Source: a virus
Direction: 5' to 3' (one strand)
Length of the DNA: 64,000 bases
IMG/VR virus record: IMGVR_UViG_3300027336_000001
Span: 1 to 64,000 of that record
Shown here in pieces: positions 50,867-59,067 of the stretch. The notes beneath the pieces were generated by a model, which saw only the letters and a list, made by a program, of their open reading frames with translations, made no database searches and was not told where the DNA came from. Made by a program: the position numbers and the translations under genes. Position 1 is the first letter of the stretch, and every line of letters begins with the position of its first letter.

Positions 50867-51706
50867 CTATTTAAACTTTTTTGGAAGAAATTCAAAAAAG
50901 CCTAGTAAATCTAGTTCTTGCAAAAACAGTTCTACTAATTCTTTTTTACTGACACTAGGATAGCCTACTGTATTGTGTTTTACTTTATTAAAATCTATAT
51001 TTTGAAATATGCTTAATGTTGTTTCATGCTTAGATTTGATATAGAAAAAGTTTTTTGTTGTGTACTTGTCTTTTTGATCTATGATAATTTGACCTGCCTT
51101 TACACCAACTCTTTGCACTATAAAATCACAATCTTTTGGCTCAACAAAATCAAAATAACTATTTGCTTTTGAAACATCTAATCCTTTGGTATTTTGTCTT
51201 TGGTTTATTTGTCTTTGCCATATCTGAAAGCAACAAGAAACATCATAAGATTTGTTATTGAATATAAAGCTATTTTTTGGTACATCTTCATCATATATAA
51301 GATGAAAGTTTTTATCTAGCTTCTTAACAAAAGAGTTTTTTCTAAAAGTTTTAGGCAATATGAATGCTATCACATTACTAAATGTTGCTGAGTGATTGAA
51401 AAAATCTACTGCTAGATTTGAATTTTTACCAAAAGGTGGATTTCCAATTGTGATGATATTGCCTTTTAGTAAACAATTCCATTTTAAGAAATCCATTTTG
51501 ATTGCACCATCAATTTTAGGATCTATATCAATTGCGATTCTTTTTGTATGGTCAAATAGGTGATAAAAAGCACCATTCCCAACACTTGGCTCAATAATGT
51601 AATCAAATGAAACTAAATCTAATTTACTTTGGATGATATTGAAAAAGTTTTTAGCACACTCTAAATTTGTATAAAATTGGTCTAGTTCTCTTGCATTTTC
51701 AAACAT
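50867..51706 (-). CDS. Adenine-specific DNA methyltransferase (N6, NPPF type)
   Basis: The 279-residue protein has the AdoMet motif EPSVGNGAF (about 39-47), the acidic AIDIDPKI (about 58-65), and the catalytic NPPF (about 89-92, GNPPFGKNS), characteristic of N6-adenine methyltransferases. It has no adjacent restriction gene and may protect phage DNA. Between structural genes on the same strand, it appears to be a cargo gene. A 5-bp hairpin TGTGC/GCACA precedes it. Confidence 0.8.
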   Translation of the reverse strand: MFENARELDQFYTNLECAKNFFNIIQSKLDLVSFDYIIEPSVGNGAFYHLFDHTKRIAIDIDPKIDGAIKMDFLKWNCLLKGNIITIGNPPFGKNSNLAVDFFNHSATFSNVIAFILPKTFRKNSFVKKLDKNFHLIYDEDVPKNSFIFNNKSYDVSCCFQIWQRQINQRQNTKGLDVSKANSYFDFVEPKDCDFIVQRVGVKAGQIIIDQKDKYTTKNFFYIKSKHETTLSIFQNIDFNKVKHNTVGYPSVSKKELVELFLQELDLLGFFEFLPKKFK

Positions 51707-51734
51707 CTGTAAAACTCTTATGTGCTATGCACAA

Positions 51735-52064
51735 TTAAACAAAACTAATTCGCATACCTTTAATAGCATCTATATTGATAGTAGTTTCTTTTACAATTCG
51801 TTCATCATCAAGGTTAGTACCTTCTACTTTAATATATAGAGTTTGACCTGCTGTATCACTAGGAATGGTAATAAAGGCTGTCCAGCTAGATGGTTCATCT
51901 TCATCAAGTAAATCCATCGCTTGATTAGTGATAAGTTTCTCTATTGTGTTATCATCATTAAAACGATAAAGAGTGTAGATAGCATCTGCAATGACAATAG
52001 GAATACCTTCAGGTGATGTGAAAAAAACATTATGTGCATATACATCATTTGGATAAATAGCCAT
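51735..52064 (-). CDS. Ig-like beta protein, virion-domain paralogue
   Basis: The 109-residue protein begins MAIYPNDVYAHNVFF, with beta strands (IPIVIADAIYTLYRFNDD; AGQTLYIKVEGTNLDDERIV). Pattern and length resemble the Ig-like domains at 44316 and 49864. Probable virion component. AAAAAGGAATC precedes the ATG. Confidence 0.55.
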   Translation of the reverse strand: MAIYPNDVYAHNVFFTSPEGIPIVIADAIYTLYRFNDDNTIEKLITNQAMDLLDEDEPSSWTAFITIPSDTAGQTLYIKVEGTNLDDERIVKETTINIDAIKGMRISFV

Positions 52065-52065
52065 G

Positions 52066-52302
52066 TTAAGATTCCTTTTTAGACATATATGTTAATGACT
52101 TCATAGATCTAATTTCATCAACAAAATCCAAAGCAGTGATAGTAGCTTGCCTGTTAAAATATTCTTTTTTAAGATCTTTAATAGAACCATTGTCTTGAAA
52201 AAGAAAAGAGATTTTAAAATCATCTTTTTCAGTGGATTGTAGAATAACACCTTTAGCTTTAAGAAAAGATGCAAAGTACAAATCAGAAGTTCTATAAGTC
52301 AT
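52066..52302 (-). CDS. DUF5659-like small protein
   Basis: The 78-residue protein starts MTYRTSDLYFASFLKAKGV, a pattern seen in small DUF5659-type phage and bacterial proteins (T-x-D-L-x-x-A-x-F-L-x-x-x-G). The rest is charged. Its start overlaps the upstream gene's stop (ATGA). Function unknown. Confidence 0.6.
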   Translation of the reverse strand: MTYRTSDLYFASFLKAKGVILQSTEKDDFKISFLFQDNGSIKDLKKEYFNRQATITALDFVDEIRSMKSLTYMSKKES

Positions 52303-52508
52303 TTTAAAAGGCTTTTCACTTGATCTAAGATTTGTTTAGTTTTTTTGCTTTCTGTGTTATAGACAATTTGATTATCTAACCATTCGGCAACCTGTTCGCC
52401 CCATGTGGCATTTAATTTGAATCCATCTGTAGTAAAACATCTAGATTCAAACTGTTTCTTATTAAAGAATGCTTGGATAACTTTCTTATCCTCTAAATTT
52501 AATTTCAT
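52299..52508 (-). CDS. Small unidentified protein
   Basis: The 69-residue protein (MKLNLEDKKVIQAFFNKKQF) is mostly helical and basic, ending in a lysine-rich helix. AAAGGAAATAACTG precedes the ATG. Translationally coupled to the DUF5659-like gene. No family recognised. Confidence 0.55.
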   Translation of the reverse strand: MKLNLEDKKVIQAFFNKKQFESRCFTTDGFKLNATWGEQVAEWLDNQIVYNTESKKTKQILDQVKSLLK

Positions 52509-52541
52509 CAGTTATTTCCTTTATAACTTATTCTTTAAATA

Positions 52542-53240
52542 TTAGGCTTGTGGATCATACACAGTACCATTATTATTATAAATAACAACAGCTTGTGATT
52601 GAACACCTTTGTAAGTGAAAGCATCAGAAAGCATAACAGACAAAGCACCTTCAGCAGAAGAAACAGCCAAATCACTTGTCAAAATTCTTTGGTATTTATC
52701 GCCTGAGAAAAAGCTATCAATATCATTAGCAGGAATACCTACAAAGTTTTGAGTATTGTCTTGAACTTCATGACCTGCAGGCAAAGTAAAGGTAGCACCT
52801 GCAAGGATAGCAAGAATATCTACTAATCTACCTGTAGAATTGCCTTCGCCAATACCTCTATTTTCAGCACCTGCAATTTGTGCTTTGAGAATAACATTCA
52901 CTTCAGCAACAGTAAGACCATTACCAGCTTGCATACGAGCAATAATAGCATTAGCAGAGTTATTAGCTTCAGTGGCAGTCATAGCTAAATTATCAGGTGC
53001 AACAACATCACCTTCAATAGTAGCAATAAGATAAGCACTTAAACCTGTAGTGGTTTTACTAATAGTTCTTTGATCACCATTAGATTTAGTAGCAACAGTG
53101 TTATTAGAAGGATTGCTAAGATAGAAAGGACCCTGTGGAAGAGGATCAATCACAGGATTATATTGTGATTGGTTGGGCCACAAGTCACGGATTAGCAAAG
53201 TTCCATTAGGAATGTCAGTTCTTTTCAAAGTAATAAACAT
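52542..53240 (-). CDS. Virion structural protein, paralogue of the next gene
   Basis: The 232-residue protein begins with LKRTDIPNGTLLIRDLWPNQ and QYNPVIDPLPQGPFYL, then has beta and Gly/Ala-rich segments. The neighbour at 53268 matches in the opening 45 residues (R-R-T-D-L-x-x-G, D-L-x-x-N-x-S-Q-Y, PQGP-[FL]-Y) and more loosely later (R-x-L-A-G-[AD]-x-F). Beta-rich and low in charge, consistent with a tail or head surface protein. RBS GGAG. Confidence 0.65.
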   Translation of the reverse strand: MFITLKRTDIPNGTLLIRDLWPNQSQYNPVIDPLPQGPFYLSNPSNNTVATKSNGDQRTISKTTTGLSAYLIATIEGDVVAPDNLAMTATEANNSANAIIARMQAGNGLTVAEVNVILKAQIAGAENRGIGEGNSTGRLVDILAILAGATFTLPAGHEVQDNTQNFVGIPANDIDSFFSGDKYQRILTSDLAVSSAEGALSVMLSDAFTYKGVQSQAVVIYNNNGTVYDPQA

Positions 53241-53267
53241 AATTTTTACTCCATATCCATTAAAGGA

Positions 53268-53948
53268 TTAAGCTAAAGTTCCATCGTTTTGGTAAACGAT
53301 GATTAAAGGGATTTCATTATCAGCTGAATCTAATTGTGTTTTACCTGCATAGGTTTTCACATTAGTAGAATATTGGTAAAGTTCACCTTCAGAAAGGCTA
53401 GTTTCCCAAGTAGTATCGCCATTGATAAGTTTTCTATCATTAGGTGTAGAAAAACTACCTACACCCATAGGTACAACATAATCACCATTGTCATCTTGGA
53501 ATTTAACACCTGCATTAAATTCAAACTTATCACCTGCTAAAATACGAAGAACATCTTCTGTACTGCCATTGAAAGTGTAATCACCATTGATATTTTCAAC
53601 AATAGCTTCAATATCATCAAGAGCATTGCCATCAATAACTTCTTGTTGAATAGCTTCAACAACAGCAATAGCTTGTGCTTTTGTCAAAGCAGTAGCATCA
53701 TTATCTACATAAACGAGAACATAAGCGAGTAAGCCATGAGTATCTCTAAGAAATGATCTTTCATCACCATTAGATACAATGATAGGTGCAGTATGACCTT
53801 TCATGTTTAAATCAGATGCACGAACATAAAGAGGACCCTGTGGATAAGGTTCAGTAGCAGGTTTATATTGAGATTTATTGAAAAACAAATCTTTGATTTG
53901 AATTGCACCATCTTGCAAGTCAGTTCTTCTTGGTAGCACATAAGGCAT
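53268..53948 (-). CDS. Virion structural protein, paralogue of 52542-53240
   Basis: The 226-residue protein starts LPRRTDLQDGAIQIKDLFFN and QYKPATEPYPQGPLYVRASD. A helical middle (AQAIAVVEAIQQEVIDGNAL) is conserved in pattern with the paralogue. Strong AAAGGAG ribosome binding site, suggesting high expression. The pair probably arose by duplication and diverged. Confidence 0.65.
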   Translation of the reverse strand: MPYVLPRRTDLQDGAIQIKDLFFNKSQYKPATEPYPQGPLYVRASDLNMKGHTAPIIVSNGDERSFLRDTHGLLAYVLVYVDNDATALTKAQAIAVVEAIQQEVIDGNALDDIEAIVENINGDYTFNGSTEDVLRILAGDKFEFNAGVKFQDDNGDYVVPMGVGSFSTPNDRKLINGDTTWETSLSEGELYQYSTNVKTYAGKTQLDSADNEIPLIIVYQNDGTLA

Positions 53949-54004
53949 TTCGGTATCTCCTTTTGTATAATCTTTCTTATTAAAGAATAATTATTAAATG
54001 TTTA

Positions 54005-54721
54005 TTAAGAATGATTTACTAAAACCATTCTAACAGTAAATCTAATTTCATCACCTGCACCTGCAATAAACAGTTCGGGTGCTCCACCACCTGTTAAACC
54101 AATTTCACCATAAGGTCTAATGATGGTAGGATTCATGCCCGGGTGAAAAGCAACATAACTTGAATCTGTATCATCTAAATTCAAAACACTAATGGTATGT
54201 GAGAAATAAGGTAAATGAATATTCATTGTACCAAAATCCATTACATCAGGTTCATCAGCTAAAGCAGGTGCAGTACCTGTAAAGGTAAAGACAGGATGAG
54301 CAGTAGTAAAGAAATCAAATGGTGGAACACAAATGATGGGTCCATAATCAGACCATTGTTGGTTATGTCTATATTTTCCACGAACACGGATATAAAGAAC
54401 ATCAGTATCCGATGGAAGTTTAGTGTCTAATGGATTAACAGGTAGTGTATCTGCATAGTCATTTGGATCAAAAATCCATCTTGTTAAATCTCTATTATTT
54501 TCATCAGCTAAAGTTTTAGTAGTTTTAATAGTGATAGATCGGAAAGAAGATCCAACTTTAACAGTAAACATAGATTTGGGATTATTATAGGCAGTAGTGA
54601 CATTACTAGCACCAGCTACTTCAATTTGATCCATTGCTCTAAGTAAATCATTTTTTAAAGACATATCTACTAGACCTTTAGATCTAGCATTAAGACTAGG
54701 TGCTAATCTTCCTCTTGACAT
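54005..54721 (-). CDS. Probable virion structural protein
   Basis: The 238-residue beta-rich protein starts MSRGRLAPSLNARSKGLVDM and contains strand-like segments (RITIKTTKTL-type, VLYIRVRGKYRHNQQWSDYG) and a C-terminal EIRFTVRMVLVNHS. Low cysteine, balanced charge, and location amid structural genes support a virion role. A leader hairpin covers its RBS (AAAGGATTTAATTTT). Confidence 0.6.
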   Translation of the reverse strand: MSRGRLAPSLNARSKGLVDMSLKNDLLRAMDQIEVAGASNVTTAYNNPKSMFTVKVGSSFRSITIKTTKTLADENNRDLTRWIFDPNDYADTLPVNPLDTKLPSDTDVLYIRVRGKYRHNQQWSDYGPIICVPPFDFFTTAHPVFTFTGTAPALADEPDVMDFGTMNIHLPYFSHTISVLNLDDTDSSYVAFHPGMNPTIIRPYGEIGLTGGGAPELFIAGAGDEIRFTVRMVLVNHS

Positions 54722-54723
54722 AA

Positions 54724-54768
54724 AATTAAATCCTTTATTGATAATATTATAAAAGACAGGATTTAATT
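54724..54768 (-). promoter_or_regulatory. RBS-sequestering hairpin before the gene at 54721
   Basis: AATTAAATCCT (54724-54734) and AGGATTTAATT (54758-54768) form a perfect 11-bp inverted repeat with a 23-base loop. On the minus strand the second arm holds AAAGGAT, the Shine-Dalgarno. Upstream is TTTAATATTCTTTTAATTA, a loose version of the promoter-like motif. Confidence 0.6.
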
Positions 54769-54777
54769 AAAAGAATA

Positions 54778-55761
54778 TTAAAGAGCAAATGTTTGAGAGG
54801 CTAAACGATAGAATTTTTCATCTTGCATAGCGAGTTTTTTAAATTCACGGATAACAAGACGATTGGCAGTTTTCTTAACAACAGTTTCTTCTTCTTCATC
54901 CCACCATGCTTTAAGTTTAGCACCTGCATCATCAAAGATACCTTTAACTTTATTATATCCCCATTTGACAGCACTAAGGACATCATTAATAACAGCCATA
55001 GGTAGACCAAATACCAAAGCGGCGGCTTTTTTCAAGAGCATATAAACATTATGTGATCCGAACAAAAGACAAAGAGTCAAAATGACTGCAAAAGATCCTG
55101 CAACAGCACCTGCTACTTTTAACCAAGATGCACCATGCAACCACATTTCAACAGCATGAAGAGCTTCATATCCATATTTCAAAGCATATTTTTGGATACT
55201 GATCCAATTTTCTTCAACAGCGACTGCACCTAAACCTAAGAAAGTAGGTAGATAAGGTTTAAATTTTTCCCATTCTTTACTTTCAGCTTTTAAAAGATCT
55301 TCAGCACTTTCAGCAGAAAGAACAGATGCAATAAAAGCAATAGTACCTGAAATATCGCCACCACTTTTTGTTTTATTGAGATTAAGATCAATAACCTCAA
55401 AAGCAATAGAAACTGCATCAACAGGAGCAGATACTACAGCAAAGTTTTTATTTTGGATATTTTGAATAGTAACACTATGTTTTTTAATCCATGCTTTGAT
55501 TTTATTTAGACCTTTAGGTGCAAGTTTCTTTTCATGTTCTTCTACAGTAGAAACCATAGCTTCAGCAACTAGATTTAATTTAGCTTCATTCTGAACATCT
55601 TTAGGTGCATCAGCTAAATCTTCAACAATAGTTTCAACTTTGGCATCACTAGCAACACGAACTTTACCCATAGCAATAAGACAAGCCTGTCTTAAAGAAT
55701 GACCTTTAGGTGTTTGGAAAGATAACTTATATAAAGTAGCAATCGTTTGAGAGCGATTCAT
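54778..55761 (-). CDS. Protein with membrane-like segment and terminal IAT/LAS tags
   Basis: The 327-residue protein begins MNRSQTIATLYKLSFQTPK and ends EKFYRLASQTFAL, matching the recurrent tag at both ends. The middle is helical. A hydrophobic segment (VAGAVAGSFAVILTLCLLFG, about 215-234) and a second stretch (about 240-262) could insert in membranes. It may be a virion protein delivered to the host envelope at infection. The RBS (AAGGA) lies in a leader hairpin. Confidence 0.6.
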   Translation of the reverse strand: MNRSQTIATLYKLSFQTPKGHSLRQACLIAMGKVRVASDAKVETIVEDLADAPKDVQNEAKLNLVAEAMVSTVEEHEKKLAPKGLNKIKAWIKKHSVTIQNIQNKNFAVVSAPVDAVSIAFEVIDLNLNKTKSGGDISGTIAFIASVLSAESAEDLLKAESKEWEKFKPYLPTFLGLGAVAVEENWISIQKYALKYGYEALHAVEMWLHGASWLKVAGAVAGSFAVILTLCLLFGSHNVYMLLKKAAALVFGLPMAVINDVLSAVKWGYNKVKGIFDDAGAKLKAWWDEEEETVVKKTANRLVIREFKKLAMQDEKFYRLASQTFAL

Positions 55762-55769
55762 TTTTGACC

Positions 55770-55812
55770 ATCCTTGTTTTTTAAGTGAATGTTTTTTATA
55801 ACAAACAAGGAT
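55770..55812 (-). promoter_or_regulatory. RBS-sequestering hairpin before the gene at 55761
   Basis: ATCCTTGTTT (55770-55779) pairs perfectly with AAACAAGGAT (55803-55812), 10 bp with a 23-base loop. The second arm on the minus strand contains the AAGGA Shine-Dalgarno. Upstream is TTTAATATTAAATTTATATT, a variant of the promoter-like motif. Confidence 0.6.
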
Positions 55813-55830
55813 TAAAATATAAATTTAATA

Positions 55831-56241
55831 TTAAAATCTTTTACGAGCAGTCTTAACAGATACAAGTTTACCACCCATAATATCAGCGATCTCTTGTGGT
55901 GTTAAATATCTTTCACTTTCTGCTTTTTTAGTACGAGCAGTTTTAGCAGGCTTAACAGACACTAAAGTACCACCCATAATATCTGCAATTTCTTGTGGTG
56001 TTAAATATTCTTCATCTTTCGCATAACGAGAAAAAGATTGACCAACACCTTGAGAAATTTCATCTGAATCAAGATATTCATCTTTATTGCTATCTAATAA
56101 AGAAAACATATCATCATTGCCTTCCCATTCATCACGACCAATCATTTGATCTTGATTAAAATCATATTCATCAAACATGGTATGTGAAAGCATTTCATTC
56201 GCTTTCTTTAATCTATTTTTAAGAGTAGATAACTTTGCCAT
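55831..56241 (-). CDS. EF-hand calcium-binding protein with duplicated C-terminal motif
   Basis: The 136-residue protein has two EF-hand loops: DFNQDQMIGRDE (about 27-38) and DSNKDEYLDSDE (about 50-61), both with Asp/Asn at positions 1, 3, 5 and Glu at 12, so they should bind Ca2+. After a short linker YLTPQEIADIMGG is repeated (about 81-93 and 115-127), each followed by LVSVK. The start MAKLSTLKNRLKKANEML fits the basic N-terminal pattern. Calcium-dependent assembly or attachment is plausible. RBS AAAGG. Confidence 0.75.
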   Translation of the reverse strand: MAKLSTLKNRLKKANEMLSHTMFDEYDFNQDQMIGRDEWEGNDDMFSLLDSNKDEYLDSDEISQGVGQSFSRYAKDEEYLTPQEIADIMGGTLVSVKPAKTARTKKAESERYLTPQEIADIMGGKLVSVKTARKRF

Positions 56242-56299
56242 TTGCTTTAATCCTTTGAAAAGAGGTTATATACATAATATATCTTATATTAAAACATTA

Positions 56300-56692
56300 T
56301 TAACTTTTCTTTAAGGTATCTTCTTTCTTAACAAGTTCACTATAGCTTTCTGTATTCTTGCCTAAATCTTTGGCAAGTTTTTGAGCATCCGACCAAGAAT
56401 CTACTCTTTCACCATTTACATTAGGTACTAGCTTAACACTAGGTGCATCTCTCTTCATTTCATTTTCTCTAACAGCAAGTTTCTTATTTTTATCTGACAT
56501 CTGTTTACTGATACGATTATTCTTATCTATCCAGCTATCACCTTTAAACATGACTTGTGGCATAGTGATTTGTCTTGTACAGTCATTCGCAGAACATTCA
56601 GGACAAGCTTCAGGTTTATTGTATTCAGAGATTTTTTTAGTGACATTAAATTCATGTTCACATTCTTTGCAGATATAGCTGTAAGAAGGCAT
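56300..56692 (-). CDS. FmdB-type zinc-ribbon protein with extended tail
   Basis: The 130-residue protein starts MPSYSYICKECEHEFNV, with a second pair CPEC and further Cys (CTRQITMPQVMF), the FmdB zinc ribbon. It is longer than the family by a charged helical tail, ending YSELVKKEDTLKKS. It is the second such protein in the window after 24790. Function unknown. Confidence 0.75.
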   Translation of the reverse strand: MPSYSYICKECEHEFNVTKKISEYNKPEACPECSANDCTRQITMPQVMFKGDSWIDKNNRISKQMSDKNKKLAVRENEMKRDAPSVKLVPNVNGERVDSWSDAQKLAKDLGKNTESYSELVKKEDTLKKS

Positions 56693-56718
56693 TTTAATAT
56701 TCCTTTGTTTTATTTTAA

Positions 56719-57144
56719 TTATACAAGGGATTTGTAGTAGGCAAGCATAACATCTTGTTTTGGCAAACCAAATAACTTATATCCATTTAATACGATATCC
56801 ACATATTCTAAATGTGGTTTATTTTTCATAGCATCTCTTACCATTGTGTAGCTAAATGCTTTTTCACCTGTGTTTAATAAAAAAGAAAAGTGATGGTATT
56901 TACATCCTTCTTCATGATCTAAAGAAGAGATGCTATCATCAGGTATCTGCCATAAAATACCATGTACTGTAGAATTAGGATTTGGTTTAATATCTAAAAC
57001 ACCATTTTGACGATGGTTTCTAGAATGTCCTGCAAATCTTAATTCCCAATCTTTTAGACTATACCTACCATAAAATTGTGCATTCGGTATTCTTGATAAC
57101 ATAACTTTAGGATTGGTATTACTACCATAAGCAAAATATATCAT
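56719..57144 (-). CDS. Gamma-glutamylcyclotransferase-like (GGCT/AIG2 fold) protein
   Basis: The 141-residue protein starts MIYFAYGSNTNP, the YGSN motif of the GGCT fold, and has the catalytic-type Glu region LDHEEGCKYHHF (about 77-88). Family members cleave gamma-glutamyl bonds, releasing 5-oxoproline. Its start overlaps the stop of the Ntn-hydrolase-like gene (ATGA). I prefer ATG 57144 over 57150 because AAAGG is nine bases away. The two enzymes probably act on related amide or gamma-glutamyl substrates; inference. Confidence 0.78.
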   Translation of the reverse strand: MIYFAYGSNTNPKVMLSRIPNAQFYGRYSLKDWELRFAGHSRNHRQNGVLDIKPNPNSTVHGILWQIPDDSISSLDHEEGCKYHHFSFLLNTGEKAFSYTMVRDAMKNKPHLEYVDIVLNGYKLFGLPKQDVMLAYYKSLV

Positions 57145-58013
57145 CTCCATTTACCTTTTAAGAATGGATTGGTTTCTTTTGGTATTTTGTATGGTTCTAA
57201 TTTAAAATTACCTTGACCATCTTCTTTACAAATCCTAAACAAATTTAATTTCAATCGTGGTTTCACTACATTACACTTATATCCTAAAATCCTAACCTTG
57301 TATGGTAAGGTATAAAAATTAAATGTTTTCTCTTGTGGATCAATCACATATTGACAGCCTGTCTTTAAACCATTTGGTAGATTCCTAACCATATTATGTG
57401 GATCATCAAAACCATTTGGTCTGTATTTATAGATATTCTCAATAATGCTTTCTTTACTTTCAGTATTTCTTAATGCTTTTAATGCTCTTAATCTTCTAGT
57501 GATAGTGGATTTTCTACCATTACCATTTTGTACACCTGCATGAGGAATATCTATACCATGATTTGTTCTTACATGAACATCTTCATTTGGATTAATTTCT
57601 TTACAGACAGGTTCTTCACCTTCAAAATGCTCTACTGAATATGACTTATCTGCATTAGATATAATTGTATGTCCATATAGTCCATTCTTATATCCACAAA
57701 TCATATCCATAGCATCTTCAACAGTTTTTTGTTCTAGTGCTTTAAGAATAATTTCACCATCACCTTTAGCTGAATCTTTCAAGCGACTTTCATCTATTGA
57801 AGGCATAAGAGTAGCATTAATAATACCTATGCCATATTGATTCATACCTTCTATCCATCCTGTGAGAGCATCTTTAAAATATAAGACTTCTACACCATGT
57901 CTTAATTCATGGTGGAATGTTATGCAATTTCTATAATTACGATCTCTATTCTTAAAAAGAACACGATCATCATTCCATTGACCTAGAGCAACAATACAAC
58001 CTTGCTTATTCAT
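57141..58013 (-). CDS. Ntn-hydrolase-like protein (C45 acyltransferase/NAAA family)
   Basis: The 290-residue protein starts MNKQGCIVALGQWNDDRVLF then KNRDRNY, consistent with the C45/C59 Ntn-hydrolase group, in which a short propeptide is removed to expose an N-terminal Cys (here Cys6). Conserved-looking GWIEGMNQYGIGIINATLM (about 53-71) and VRTNHGID (about 147-154) support this. These enzymes hydrolyse or transfer amides. Its phage role is unknown: cell wall, acyl-homoserine lactone or peptide amide substrates are possible. Overlaps both neighbours. Confidence 0.7.
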   Translation of the reverse strand: MNKQGCIVALGQWNDDRVLFKNRDRNYRNCITFHHELRHGVEVLYFKDALTGWIEGMNQYGIGIINATLMPSIDESRLKDSAKGDGEIILKALEQKTVEDAMDMICGYKNGLYGHTIISNADKSYSVEHFEGEEPVCKEINPNEDVHVRTNHGIDIPHAGVQNGNGRKSTITRRLRALKALRNTESKESIIENIYKYRPNGFDDPHNMVRNLPNGLKTGCQYVIDPQEKTFNFYTLPYKVRILGYKCNVVKPRLKLNLFRICKEDGQGNFKLEPYKIPKETNPFLKGKWR

Positions 58014-59002
58014 TTGATAATCCTTTCTAAAACAGCTAATGTGTGTTTACATAGCTTATTGTTTCCCTTTGGATCTTTGACTTGTGGTTTATCAGCAGTG
58101 CCTTGTGGATCACCTAATAAATATCCGTCTTGTTTTGCATGATACTCAGCACCTTGATATTTCCAAAATCCACAATCACAATTTGTAAATACATTGTTAT
58201 TGGTATCGACTAGAACATTGACTTGATACTCACCTACTTGAAAGGTATTTACTTTATTTTTACCATTAAATTCACCTGTGATTTGTTTATCACTAGCTAC
58301 GATATTAGGATTTAAACCTGTTTTGATTTGGCTTAATGTAGTGGCTTTTCTCATAGCAAAGGTATTATTCACTATGCTTTCATTAAACACATGGTTTCTA
58401 CTAGCTACTTTTATTAACTCATTTTTAAAAGCTGTTTTTGTCTGTGGTGTAGATGAGATAAGACAATTCATGCAGGCAGTTCTAAGACTACTTGTGTTAT
58501 CAAAAAGATAACTTAATTTATATGCTCGCATGATAAGAGATGCTTCTTTTTTAGCTTTGGATTTTTTAATCTCTTCTTCATTATCTTTTTTCCATTTTTT
58601 CCATTTGCTATATGCAGGACTACTAGCTTTAGATGGATCATGTCCCCAATTTCTTAAAGAGATTTCCCATTTACTTCTACCTGTTGAACCTACAGGTTGC
58701 CCGGGTGATCCACCAAGCATACGACCATTAAAACCATTCTCTTGACTAGCATTATCAAAATCTTGAGCAGTCCAATCTTCAAAAGGTTTGTCTTTTCTTC
58801 TTTTAATACGATGAAAAGAATCATAACCTGATTGGATTTTGCCATTATCTTTAGCCTCTTCTCTATTTAAAGAAGCTTCAAGGTGATCTGGATTATCGCC
58901 CCATTCTTTTAATTCTTTTTCTGACATATTGATAAGTTTTTTCCACTTATCATAGATTTCTTTTTTTTCTTCATCAGATCGTTCTTTAGCAAGATATTTC
59001 AT
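58010..59002 (-). CDS. Protein with C-terminal SWIM-type zinc finger
   Basis: The 330-residue protein has an N-terminal charged domain (about 1-150) including GRMLGGSPGQPVGSTGRSKW and SLRNWGHDPSKASSP, a middle helical part with a KVASRNHVF tag-like stretch, and a C-terminal CDCGFWKYQ followed by LCKHTLAVLE, the CxC...CxH SWIM zinc-finger pattern. SWIM domains bind DNA or protein. Its role is unknown. RBS AAAGG. Confidence 0.65.
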   Translation of the reverse strand: MKYLAKERSDEEKKEIYDKWKKLINMSEKELKEWGDNPDHLEASLNREEAKDNGKIQSGYDSFHRIKRRKDKPFEDWTAQDFDNASQENGFNGRMLGGSPGQPVGSTGRSKWEISLRNWGHDPSKASSPAYSKWKKWKKDNEEEIKKSKAKKEASLIMRAYKLSYLFDNTSSLRTACMNCLISSTPQTKTAFKNELIKVASRNHVFNESIVNNTFAMRKATTLSQIKTGLNPNIVASDKQITGEFNGKNKVNTFQVGEYQVNVLVDTNNNVFTNCDCGFWKYQGAEYHAKQDGYLLGDPQGTADKPQVKDPKGNNKLCKHTLAVLERIIK

Positions 59003-59067
59003 TTTAGATATCCTTTGTCTTGTATATAATAGATAAACATATTAAACAAAAAAAAGATTTGAAAAAA

